Assembly (NCBI GenBank): GCA_036245525.1
Contig: BTPG01000005.1
Span: forward strand, 178,139,408-178,203,407
Direction of reading: 5' to 3'
Length of the DNA stretch: 64,000 bases
DNA from: Semisulcospira habei
Lineage: Eukaryota; Mollusca; Gastropoda; Semisulcospiridae
Shown here: in pieces, positions 24,101 through 37,400 of the stretch
Layout of the letters: each line of letters opens with the position of its first letter
Numbering within the stretch: the first letter of the stretch is position 1
The notes under the pieces: generated by a model
What the model saw: the letters and a program-made list of their open reading frames with translations, nothing else
Told to the model about the DNA's origin: nothing
Databases searched by the model: none
Program-made: the position numbers and the translations under genes

Positions 24101-25424
24101 GTGACCAACCTGAGTGGGATAGCTGGTGTTTCCAGGGGCGGTGGTGATGGCAAAGGCTTTGTCCGGCGAGCAGTCTGCAGCGAGCAGCGTCTCACAGCTC
24201 TTGGAGTTGGGAACGTTGTTGTTGTACAGGCGGTAAATAGCGCCGTCGTTCGTCTTCACGTTCTGCTTGTATATCGAGCAAGTGCCTGGCAAGACAGAAA
24301 TAAATGAAATAAAATAAAATAAATAATAAAATTTAAAAAAAATTAATTTAAAAAATAAAATAATAAATAAAATAAAATATAACAAAGGAAATGAAACGAA
24401 ATAAAATGAAATTAAATTTAAAAAATAATGAATTAATATGGTTCAAATGAAAATTCTAAATAAAATATAAAATAAAATTAAAAAATAAAATATTATTTTA
24501 AAAATAAAAAGATATTTTGAAAATGTAGTAAAATAAAATCAAAGCCAAAAAAGAATGAAAAGAAAACAAAAAGTAAACAAAAAGTTAAGAAAATAAATAG
24601 GCCTGCTAATGAGTTGACAGAACAAAGTTACTGCGGACAGCCAGTTTCCACTATCTTTTGTCTTCACTGTGTAAAACTGCACACATTGAGATATGTTTAT
24701 TTATGTGGCGTTGCCGACTTACCAGGTATCTTCCCGTTGGTGAAAAGTTTCCACGCGAAGTAGGGGATGGAAGCAGCGTTATGGAAAGGGTACACAGCCT
24801 TGAGCCACTGCGGCAGAGGCACATTCTGCATAACGGTTGTCTCCCATTGTTCCATCACAAACACGTTCATCTACAAAGAATAATATTCAGGCCGGAGAAT
24901 GTTGATTATACAGTGTGAGTCAACAGCTTCCGTCTCGCAAGGAACATAGAATCACATGAGCCCCGGCGACAGCAGAGACTCGTGTGAATCGACGCCCTTT
25001 GCAAAATGTATGTTTCTATTTAAGCACATCAATGTTTTTATTTAAGTACATCTATGCCTTTCAAGATGATGACCAAAAAGTTCCGAGTCAGTCATTTGGG
25101 CGTGTTGACTGCTGCCCTCTAGTACAAACAGTTCAACGCGAAAGTGACCCCTGGTCGATCTGCCGTGCGAGTCATTTTGGCGTGTCAACTGCTGTTGGTC
25201 AGACTTCTTTGTTAGATGCCGGACCAGACAGATGCTCGTAATCACTGACAAAAAAAATCTACTGAATGAGCCTGACTCGAGCAAACCTGCCCTGATTCTA
25301 CTGACGTTGCAAACGAAACCTCACTAGTAGTGCCTATAACCATACCGTTTGCGGCAGTACGCCCCAGACAGACCCACTAATATAAGGAAGCATGCCACAT
25401 GTACACTTCTATTCAAATAATTTG

Positions 25425-25458
<34 letters not shown>

Positions 25459-28400
25459 CAGTTCAGGAAGAGCGCCACAAGTACACTTCTGTTCAAATGA
25501 GATGCTCGGCATTTCAGTTGAACAGAAGTGTACTACTGCTAGTACTACTGATAATATTAATATAATAATAATAATAATAATATATCGGTTATTTTATAGT
25601 CGCTTTACCCAAATCTGTGAATCGGCTCAAAGCGCCGCAAACTGAACCCAACATGCACGCTCTCGTGAAACACACGCATTCACTCTGAATATAACATAGC
25701 ACAAGACAATGACATGACACTTAAGTGGTGCGACAGGACAGCTCAGATATTAAGGTTTCGGAAATTTTGATGGCTTGTATTTAAAATTTACAAAGTGGAC
25801 TGAAACTGGTACCAAAGCGGAGGGGTAGGAAGAGCCGGAGTACCAGGAGAAAAAAACACCCTGACGGTCCGACACCGGAAAGGTACATGTGGAGCACTCG
25901 TAGTGAGTCAATCTGGGTGTACTCTAGCAAACGGTACGAGCAGCAAACAGAATATGTCAAGACTGTTCACTGATACATCAAAACGCATTTTTCAATCCAG
26001 GTTTAACCCCTTCACTACCGAGAATAAGTGATCAGGTTCCAACGACAAGCGACTGCGGGGGCTCATGAAGATCTATGTCTCTCGCTGAGACCAATTTGTA
26101 TCCATGCTTTTGGGAATGGTTTTGTCTTTTTGTCGTTGAACGAATAAAGATTTCATACACAACATGCGAGTACAGTGACAGGGAAGGGGTTAAGCATTGT
26201 ATACGCTCCACAGTCAGTTACAGTCTGACTCTGGCACACTCACGACACCTGCCTTTTGTTCGGACTCTTGGCACAGATAATATGAACTGTATTGTACTCA
26301 CGGCATGCATGGTGGGGGAGAGGTCGACCATGAATTGCGGGTTGCCGCTGGCCTGCACGAAGGGCACAGGGGCGGCGACCGTGGTGTGGTAATACAGTTT
26401 GTGGCGGGCCCAATGCAGCCATTTGCGCCACATCATAGACAGACAAGACGGGACGTCCTCCTGTGACGAAACGCGCAGAGAACTTGACATGTGCATTAAG
26501 CAATGATCCAACACAGAGACATTTAATTTTTTCAACACAGAGTGGTACGCCAAGGGAAATGGAGATTGCTTACCAGTTCATTGTGCAGAAAAAAAAAATT
26601 GAACGTCACGGAACTGCAACATGCAACAGCAGGCACCCTCAAGAGCTTGCGGCGAAAATGAAAATGAAAACTTTGAGACACGAGGCAAGTTCTTTGGGGT
26701 TGAAATTTCCTGTAAAAATCATCGCGTCTAAAACTACTACCGACACGCAAAAGGTTAATATGTTTGGCTGTTGTCAGCATTCTTTGCAGTGTTGGCAGCA
26801 TTCATTGTAGTGTTGGCAGCATTCTTTGTAGAAATGGTGATTCCTGCATGAGTTATCCGTTGACTCTCTCGTCAGTGCACTTTGCTGAAGTGATTTTTGC
26901 AAACAGCAATAACGACAATCACAGGGTTCAAGAGTGGTGCCGGAATAGCTTAGCGCCTTCAGGCGACAAGTTATTCTGGCACCACTCTGGAACTAGCATG
27001 GTCGATCTGTCTTCGAAATTACTTTGTAGTCTTTAAAGGACAACTCTCAACTTCGGAAATTTCGGATCTTCGTGCAGAATGTGTTAACTCATTCTACCCC
27101 AGACACAACACAGCAGAATAAGGATCGACCATGATAGTTCAAGGGTGATGCCAGAATAGCTTGGCGCCTATGGGCGCCAAGCTATTCTGGCATCACCCTT
27201 GAACTATCATGGTCGATCTGTGTCCTGCACTAGAGTGCAGTCTTCAGAGGACAACGGCAAAATTTGGGGATTTCGGTGTTGGGGTAGAATGAGTTAAACA
27301 AACCACCTTCAAGAATGCACTGGTCTTCAAAGACAGATGCTCTCTCTAAAGAGAAGTCTTGAAAGACAAGAGGTGTCTCCTGTCATTAAAGAACATCTTT
27401 TAGGTGGCTACAGCAACAGTCACAGCTACAGCCACCTAAATGATGGACTTTAATGACAGATGACCTCTCCGATAATTGAGATCGCTCAGAAGAGGTTCTG
27501 CCGTAGCAATACTAACGGGCTTTCCAGTGACGTGCAAGTGCAGGTGGTTGTAAGAGTTGAGTCTCCAGAACAGCTTCTTCCCGACCTTCTCGATCTTCTC
27601 GGCGTCTTGTAGGGTAGAGGACACGGCGTAGTCCACGAGAGCGTCGCGAGTGAGAGGGTTGGCCTGGGCAGACTCCCACAGCAGCTGTTCCACGCTCTTG
27701 GTCGCAATGATCTGGAAACAACATGACATAGGATTAACCCATTGGAACCAGTGGACGCAAAGTTATGTCTTCGAAATGGGACAAATTCCAAGTCGAAGAA
27801 TCTCACCACTCCAAGGAACATGGATGCGAAGAGGATCATCAAGAGGCAAAGACCCTCATGAGCCCCCGCAGATGCACTAACTTACCGTAGATGCAGAGGC
27901 TTATGATGTTCTTTGCCTCTTGCATTTGGGTAGGCGTTAGCATTTTTTATGTATACTGGCACCGCCACGTTCCAAAGAGTAACCGGGACGTTTTCACGGA
28001 TCACGAAAATCTGATTTTGGCTTTCACGTTTCAATACGATTTCTATATTCACGGGTCACAAAAATGAAAAATAAAATTTCTGTCATCAGGAGAAACGCCG
28101 AATAGCCATTCACGCATCACTCCCTCGTGGGAGTGTGAGGTCGTTTTGAACTCACCTGGAACTTGAAGTTACGTTGTACGCCACTGGGGCTGCCGTAGGT
28201 AGTGTTCCAGACGATAAAAACGCCGCGCGGGGCGAAAAGCTTCTGTTTCACCAGCTGGTTGTTAAAGACGTCCTGCGGGACTGATTTGGGCTTCGGCTGG
28301 CCGGCCTGAAACCATGCAGAGCGATTTAAGCGTGTACTTGCGCACGTCCCTGACAGTACCACGGAGTACTCCCATTGACACCTAATCGGGGAGTACGTCA

Positions 28401-31400
28401 CAAAAAAACACGAGACGCTTTAGCATTTTTGTGACGTACCCCGCTAGTGGGTTTATCAGGGGAGTAGTTTCACAAACGCCCCCCCCCCCCCCACCCACCC
28501 CTGCTCCTATCCTCCCCTCCCCCCCCCCCCCCTCCAATACACCCTTACCATCTGTCTTCACGTGCCGCTAGTGTAAAAGATGAAACTATTTTCGTGTGGG
28601 CTGTCCCGCACTGGTTGTCTCCCTTGATTTGCTACGTTGATCGTCCAATCGAGGGAGACAACAAATACAGACACAACAGGCGCTGTTCAACGAAATGAGG
28701 ATAGACACTGACGTGAGATTCCGAAGGGCTACACAGACACCTACTAACTGTTGTAATTGTTTGTTTCTGTAATTCTGTCGCAGTGATTTTCATCCTCAAG
28801 TCACACATTAAAATGTAAAGTCACTGGCGAGTACATTGCTCCAATATACGAGTAAATATGATCAGCGAGTTGCATTTAGTTTCCTGTGTGGAATGCCTAA
28901 CTCTAAACATACCTGATATGCGAACATACCTGATATGCGTGATTCAAACACTAAATGCCGACCCAAAAGGTGACTGCAAAAGCGTGTAAAATGCGGTGAA
29001 ATCAAAACAGAAAGAATAACGAAATGGGCCAGTACAAACCAGGTTATTTAATAAATGTATTACATGCGGCCTTTCAAATTCGTTTCTCTCTCTATGTTGG
29101 ACATTTCTTGTTGTTTCACAGAAACTCACCTTGTACACGTAGAGATCTTGAGCGCTGAAGGGCGAAGGACCGGCGGGGTCGGAATAGGGCGCGCCAGCAC
29201 CAGCATTGAAATAGGGGCTGGAGTAGGGATTCACGCCCATACCAGCTGCTCCACCGTAGGGGTCGCTGTCGGGGGAGGAGGCGGAGGGAGAGATGAGGTT
29301 GCTTGGGCTGGGGGAGAGGTTCATCAATTTCTGAATGGAGAGCAGCTGCTCAATGTCTTGGAGCTCGCTCGTCACCTGAGACAAATAGAAATAAGTTAAC
29401 CCCTTCATTTTCAGATGACGCAGACTGTTTTTCTGAAATGTTTGTTAATCCAACGTCGAAGAACCCAAGCCGTCCCAAGAACTGGTGTCGTCAGCAACAG
29501 GCATAGATCCTCATGAACCCACACACTTGCGAGGGCTCATGAGGATCTATGCCAATTGCTGACAACTGTGGGGGTTCATGAGTAACTACGTACGTCTCTT
29601 GCAGCTGAATCGTTCTGTTTCTCGGCAGTCAAGGGAAGAATAGCGTGCTGCTACTGTTTCTCGGCAGTCAAGGGAAGAATAGCGTGCTGCTACTGTTTCT
29701 CGGCAGTCAAGGGAAGAATAGCGTGCTGCTACTGTTTCTCGGCAGTCAAGGGAAGAATAGCGTGCTGCTACTGTTTCTCGGCAGTCAAGGGAAGAATAGC
29801 GTGCTGCTACTGTTTCTCGGCAGTCAAGGGAAGAATAGCGTGCTGCTACTGTTTCTCGGCAGTCAAGGGAAGAATAGCGTGCTGCTACTGTTTCTCGGCA
29901 GTCAAGGGAAGAATAGTGTGCTGCTACTGTTTCTCGGCAGTCAAGGGAAGAATAGCGTGCTGCTACTGTTTCTCGGCAGTCAAGGGAAGAATAGCGTGCT
30001 GCTACTGTTTCTCGGCAGTCAAGGGAAGAATAGCGTGCTGCTACTGTTTCTCGGCAGTCAAGGGAAGAATAGCGTGCTGCTACTGTTTCTCGGCAGTCAA
30101 GGGAAGAATAGCGTGCTGCTACTGTTTCTCGGCAGTCAAGGGAAGAATAGCGTGCTGCTACTGTTTCTCGGCAGTCAAGGGAAGAATAGCGTGCTGCTAC
30201 TGTTTCTCGGCAGTCAAGGGAAGAATAGTGTGCTGCTACTGTTTCTCGGCAGTCAAGGGAAGAATAGCGTGCTGCTACTGTTTCTCGGCAGTCAAGGGAA
30301 GAATAGCGTGCTGCTACTGTTTCTCGGCAGTCAAGGGAAGAATAGCGTGCTGCTACTGTTTCTCGGCAGTCAAGGGAAGAATAGCGTGCTGCTACTTGCC
30401 GCATCACAACAAAAATATTAGCGAGGTTTCGTTTCAAACGAACGACTCACAACAACAAACGACAGTGAAATCACAGCAGCTAACCAGTTTCTACTGCAAT
30501 CATGGACAACACTCCAAACATCTCCGAAAGGCATAGTTCCTCATAAACCCGGAGGGCTCATAAAGATCTATTCCTCATGGAGATCTTTGGAGTGTTCTAC
30601 ATGCTTATGAAAGAATCTGCCGTGTCTTCGCTCTCGTTGGTTCTTGGGAGTCGTCTGGCGTAAATGTAACCTCTGTAGTGTGTCGATTTGATCCGGTCTT
30701 GTCACAGCCGTAAGTTAACCCATTTAGCCCCGATGCCCTATAGCCGTGATTATTAAAGGGTAGTGCCAGATAAGCTTGGCGCCTCAGGCGCCATGTTAAT
30801 CTGGCACTAACCTTGAATCATCATGGTCAGTTCTGTCTCCTGCAACTGGTACATAGTCGGTAGGTGACACCGTGAAAATTTAGGAAAATCGGCCGTGGGA
30901 TTAAAAGGGTTAACCTCAGATAAGTCCCTCAAACTGGGACTTTACGTGAGGCAAGATTTTGCCAGCAAGACGTTAAAAACACGTATAAGGCGATAACCAA
31001 AGTGACTGCAAAAGAAGTGATCACTGTACACAATGGTCGCCTTTTGCAGGGACAAGTTAGTAATAGCGAGAAGACCCTGAGATAAAAAAAAAAAGATTGG
31101 TCTCCAAAGACACGTGGCCGACTTACACAGGTAGTTAACTAGACAGGTCCGACTTACGCATACAGTTTCATAATCCTTTGAGACACTAGACGGGACTCAC
31201 AAAGATTTACGCCTTTTGGTTGTTTGTTTGGGTGACACCCGCTGCTAGATCCGCGTATCACAAGCATTTTGTGTCGATGGAACTACCGCGTTACAAATAC
31301 GTGTCAATAGAACTATGCCAATTAGCTCTACGTTTGATACAATGCGCCGTTATGGCCACACGCTGTCATAGCGACACGTGCTAGCGATCGCAGTGCTGTC

Positions 31401-34400
31401 GACACGTAGGGTTGGTAATCGTAGCGCTATCGAAATGCAGTTCTAGCAATCGTACTGCTATCGACACGTAGTTTTTCGTGGTACGTGATACATGGTGCTA
31501 GCGATACTCATCCGTTTGTTATGCACTTTGTCTCGCCAACTTTATTCTTTGCTTTGCTACCTGCGTACCAATGCTATAAAATCTGTACCTGGGTGATGTA
31601 TTCGGCCAGGCTGTGTCCCGGACTATCGTACAGCTGGATCTGTTCCTGGAGCGTGGTGTACAGGTCCTTCTGCTCGTCCAGCGCCTCGAAGAACTGGGAG
31701 TACAGGCTGAACTGCCACAAGGGACTAGCGGAGTCTATGGCCAGCTTCACGCGAGGCTGCTGAGACTTCAGTTTGGTCAGGATCTCCTGTGGACACAATT
31801 AGAACGTGTGAGTTAAGTCGGGTATGGAGATAACGCCAAATGCGAAATGATGAGAGCAAGAGACATAGATCCTCGTGGACCCCGGATATGCGGCTGCTCA
31901 TGAAGATCTATGTCTCTTGCATTTGGACGTTGTTCCTGAGGCAGCCCCGCCTTCAGTTTGGTCAGGCTTGCCTGTCGACACAATTAGAATGCGTGGCCAT
32001 TGGGAGTTCAGTGGAGTATGGCGTCAACGCCGAATGTGATTGATGAGAGCAAAAGACATAAATCCTCGTCAACCCGCGCATCTGCAGTGGCTCATGAAGA
32101 TCGGTGTCTCTTTCATTTGGACGTTGTTCCCGAACCTGCTCCGCCTTCAGTTTGGTTCCTGCAGGAATCGTCGCGACAAAAAGCGCTACCGACAGCCATA
32201 CGGTTAATCCGCATGATACCAGATCACACCGGACAGTGATGGGATAAACATCAACCCAGAAGCATTTAACTCGTTCCATCTCAGGACCCATCTCTTCAGG
32301 TACTGAACCGTAGGTTATTTTTTTCCAAAATCTGCCAAACTCACACTGCTTTCTTTCTTTTAACCTTTCCTTTTTTTCCCTCTCTGCCCTACACTACACG
32401 AGCATGTTAGCCAGCAGTCACCCCTTGGGTCTGGATTTAGCCAATATGGAAGTCGCGCGCAGTACAAGTGGACATGCTGATGATGATAACTGACCTGAGT
32501 CTTGTCAGTCAGGTACTGCAGAACGCGCGTGATGGTGTCGGCCGGCGGTGTCTGCGGCTGGAACAGGTACGACTGAATCATCTTCTTCAACTCCTCCTGC
32601 TGGTGGCGGATCTCCTCCACTTCGACCAGACTCTGACAAGCACAAACCACAGACCTCATCAGGATTATTTAACTTCGTCAATGCGTCCCAGTGTCTATAG
32701 CTTTACCGTCGGCAACGTTGTATGACACTTCTGCAGGTAGTGATGCGGGGTGCATTGACTGCTACTGACGAATTTACCCAGCGTTAAAAAAAATCGTTAC
32801 CTGCTGTTTTTTTCGCCGAGCGGTATCGTCAGTAGCAGTTAAGGAGTTAATTCATAAAGCGTTTTGCCAAGTGATATCGTTAGTGCCCAGACAGCACGAT
32901 CAGTATAATGTGCAAAAGATCGATTGGTCGGGTTTATGTGGCACTGAAATATATTTGAAGATGAGGATGCGCTTGTGAGGAAACGCATTTTATGTGGGTT
33001 TTATGGTCTTTTGTTTTGTTTTGTTTTTGTTTAGTGTTTTCTTCTCAAACTAATTTCTGCAAAAACATAACAGCATTCCAACAAAATTAGATGGGATAGG
33101 CCTACTAGCGTCTGTTTATAATTGAAGAAAAGCTTTTCTCAAATCTTTAGGCTACACTTGAAGGGTTTACTGTTTTAAAACAGAGTTCATCACACAGTTA
33201 ATGTGCCAAATACACAATAATTGAATGCTATATCTGACGCAGCACAAGCAGCAATTACGCCCACTAGGAGGAATATACAAGCACTCCCCTTGCAGCTGAC
33301 ACCGTGTCCAGCGACTTTGTCCCCTTGTGCATGTAGCCACCAGCATGTGTACAGTGCCCATGCACGGAGCTTTACATATCAGTACTACAGAAGTAGAATG
33401 CAAGGATGCTTAACCTGGGAGATGGGGTACTTGCTGGCGGGCAGGATTGGCTCCTCCTGATCGATCGGGCTGTCCTTTGAATACTTCTCAAACAAGGGGG
33501 ACAGGCCCAGACGCAGGGCCATGGAGGAGTCCTCAAGATCTTCGAAGGCCTTGATCACCTGCACAAAATACACGTAATAAGCCTAACCTTAGGCGGTCAA
33601 ACAAAGATAGTGAATAATAAAATGGGAGGGGGTGGGGGGGGGGGTGGAGAGAGGAGAAAATCTGCTATTGGACTGATCTGCATCAGCCACCTCCAATCAA
33701 AAGGAATCATGCGTCACTCCCCTTTATTTTGAGTTGTTTTTAGATCATCATGTAACCTAAATTTTGTTCATGTATCCCAATACTGACATCCCTACACTTG
33801 ATGTTTATACTGAAGCAGCATAATACATATTATGAATGTAACTTGTTACACGTTTCCCAAACACGAAAACTCCGGACCGTATAAAAGGTAAGCTTTACGA
33901 GTATTGAGATACAGTAGAGCAATTTTTACAAGACAAAAGAGTTATTTAAAAGTGTTATTTAAAAACAAGTCTTGGTCGTTTCGCCCGTCATTAAAGACCA
34001 TGTATTAGGTGGCTAAAGCCACGCAAATAATGTTCTTTTTATGACTCGTGATCTCTAATAAAGATATCTTGAAGGGAAAACTGTCATTAAAGACCATCAT
34101 GTAGGTGGCTAAAGCCACGCAAATAACGTTCTTTTTATGACTCGTGATCTCTAATAAACATATCTTGAAGGGAAAACTGCCATTAAAGACCATGTATTAG
34201 GTGGCTACAGCCACGCAAATAACGTTCTTTTTATGACTCGTGATCTCTAATAAAGATATCTTGAAGGGAAAACTGTCATTAAAGACCATCATGTAGGTGG
34301 CTAAAGCCACCTACATGATGGTCTTTAATGACAGGTGATCTCTCATGAAGGTGGCGGTTATTAGGGAGACTTAGAAGACAAATGAAGTGCGTTTTGTTGG

Positions 34401-37400
34401 CCCGTTTCGTTAGTGACGTCACCAGACTGTGTGTACCGCCTTACAAACGTAGACGACTTCGGTCGGGAAATCTTCTTGAAATCGTCCGTTTTCACGAAAC
34501 GACTTTCGTAGCTAGATTGACTAAAATTCCTTGATGTGACACAATATCGTGAAAGATTTAAGTGGGAGGATCATTTTAGAAAAGTACTTTGTCAACAATT
34601 ATCACTGAAGTATCACTAAAATATGTTTTTATATAAGTTTTCTGAATCCCACTTTCATCGGCTCTCGCTGCGAAGACTTCAGGATAGCGGTCATCGCTTC
34701 GAACCGACTGCGTCGATTAACTTTAACTGTCGCTGTTTACGCATCCACCATCTCACACACATATCTGGCATGGTTAAGAATTCACTTCTAGTGTGTATGC
34801 GAAGGCGCACATGACTTTTCTGTTATTCCTTTTGCTTCTGTTGGCATAAATCTATAGCGATATCCGATGGAGCAATAGCGCTACAAAAAGTAGAGTACGT
34901 GCCCGGGAAGAGTTACCTTCCTTGCATCAACGAAACCGCTTTCGTTAGCCATGTAAGGAGCATCAGCGGTTCGCCCAGCCGGTTTCGTATCGTAGGACCA
35001 AAACAAAACGAAGTTGATTGGTCGTTCTAAATCTCTTTATTATGTTGCACTAGTAACACGAATCAACTAATCGTCAACAGCAGCCTTACCTGCAGGCGTT
35101 CAGGGGCGTCCTGAGCCAGCATCGCCGTCTTGAAAGCGCTGACCTTCTTCTGAACCATAGTGATGGCGCTCATGAGCTTGGTCAGGATTGCGGGGCTGGG
35201 AGATTCGGCGCGGGGGATGAGGTCGTCTCGGACAGACGACAGCACAGCCAGCTGCTGATTCAGGATACTGACGCCGAACTTGAGGTCGGGCAAGGAAGCG
35301 GTGAAGGGCCATGTGATGTTGGGGAGGGTCACGACCTTCTCCAGCGTCACCAGCTTGCGCTCCACCTGGTGTCATAAAAAGTGATGATGATTATAACCAT
35401 GTTGTGCCCTGACACACTAATACATCTATAATAATGCTAACGAACTCCATCACTGCAGAGAAATAATGGACAAGATCCAACTGCAAGTGACATAGATTCG
35501 AATGGGCCCCCGCGGTTACGAATTTGGGCGGTTGGGCGGGGTGGGGGGTCGTAAGGATATATGCACTTTGCTGACACCACTATGCATACATAATCTTCGG
35601 ACGGCAAGGCTCTTCGGAGTTCATCAACGCGGGTTCTATAATTATGTAGATGGAAGAATCAGGTCAGCTACTGACTAAGCTGTCGTGTGAAGCTTTCATT
35701 TGTAGATGTATTTCACTTGACGGCAGACTACTTTTCAATATTTAAAAAATCCTCTTTGACTGCCGAAAAAAAATGAACACAACGCAAGAGGTCTACATCC
35801 TCATGAGCCCCCGCAGTTGCGGGGCGGGGGCTCGTCAGGATCTATACCTCTTTTTGAATTCCGTTTGTGTCCGTGTTACTTTGACGACTGGGGGCATTTG
35901 ACGTTGTCAACGTTCACTGGCAGTATAGGGGTTAATATAGAAGAACAATGACTGACCTGGTGTATGCGCTTGAGCGAGTACTTCTCCACGGAATCGAGCA
36001 CGGGCACAATGGTTGCGTCCTCCTTGTGCTGGCTGAGGGCCATGCACATGCGCTCCGTCATCTGCTTGGTCTGGACCTTTGCGGCGTATGACGAGACGCT
36101 GGGAAGGAAGCGAGAGCCGTCCCACAGCGGGGCGCCGCTACCATACACGGCCTTGCGGAGCAGGAAGACGATCATCTGGTGCTGGACAGAGGCCTGCACC
36201 AAGTGCTCGATCACAACTTCGTCGGTGATCTGCTGCGCCTGGAAGACGCTGTCTATCTCGGTCAGGTTGAAGGAAGTCGCGTTCAGAAGGGGCGCCAGGA
36301 CTTCAAGAGGAGCCTTGGACTGCTGGCTAACGGCGTTTTGCAGGAGCTCGATCACGCGCAGCTGGTGGGTGGTCAGTTTCTTAAGGTCAAAGGTCAGATC
36401 GCTGATGGTGGTGGGCGCTACAGGGGCCTCGAAAGGAGAGGCGACAGGTGCCGGCTGCTTGTACACCTCCGCGCCGTAGGGAGAGGACCAGCCGTACTCG
36501 TCAGCAAAAGGCGGTGAGTAGGGGGTAGGGACTGGCGGCTTGGACTGCGGGCTCAAAGCCTCCTGTGGGGCAGAAGGATTGATGATGATGAGGTGGGGCA
36601 AAACGTCAAAGGCCATGCGGGCCACGTTCAGCTGCTGCTGCATTATGGCGCTACGTTTCTGCTCGAAAGTAGAGGCGGGGGATACCAAACGCACGTTGAT
36701 GGCGCGTTGCATGATCTCGTCCAGGTCATGCGCGCCCTGGGTCAGCTTGTACACGGCGAACTGCACGGAGGACACCACGCCGCACTCCACTAACGGTGAC
36801 TTGCTGAGATCATTGAGGAACTGCAGGATCTCTACCTGGCCGATCAGCAGGCGGTTGCAGAGGCTGAGCAGCAGGGCCTGGCGGATTTTGATCTGAATGG
36901 CGTCCTTCATCTCGCTTCTAAGCTCCTCGATCTGCTTGGTGACGGGCAGGACGTCCTTGAGGATGTACTTGAGGCGCAGAATGTGCAATGGGCTGTTGGA
37001 GACGATGCACCCGGGCACCACGCGGTCTAGCACGATCGTGGGGTCCAATGAGGGCATCAGGCGCATGGCGATATCGCTGGTGATGGCGGACAGCGTGTTA
37101 TTGAGGAAAGTGTTGCTGACCTCGTGACCCTTCGTCTTGAGCAGCGCCTTCAGGTACTGCTGCACGCCAATCTGGTGCTTGGGTGATATCAGTTCTTTGG
37201 GCGTGATCTGCTCCGCGGGATAAATGGACTCGCCCGTCATGGTCATCTGCCGGCAAATACAAATCAAGGTACAGGATTGAGTATAATCATCCGCAGTACA
37301 TTTTGCCCCTAGAATCTGTTTTAAAAGGCGAAAGTCATATATGTTCGCACTGATTAAACCTTTGTCATTCGGTAGTGCATTTTGTTGCGATGATCCCTGC

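Noticed and set aside
29614..30398. CRISPR-like array
   Set aside because: Units are contiguous with no unique spacers, and the window is eukaryotic.
29586..30437. Long open frames on both strands ([13 protein letters not shown] and [13 protein letters not shown] repeats)
   Set aside because: They are a consequence of a 39-bp (multiple of three) tandem repeat without stop codons; no start context or splice links, and it lies within an intron.
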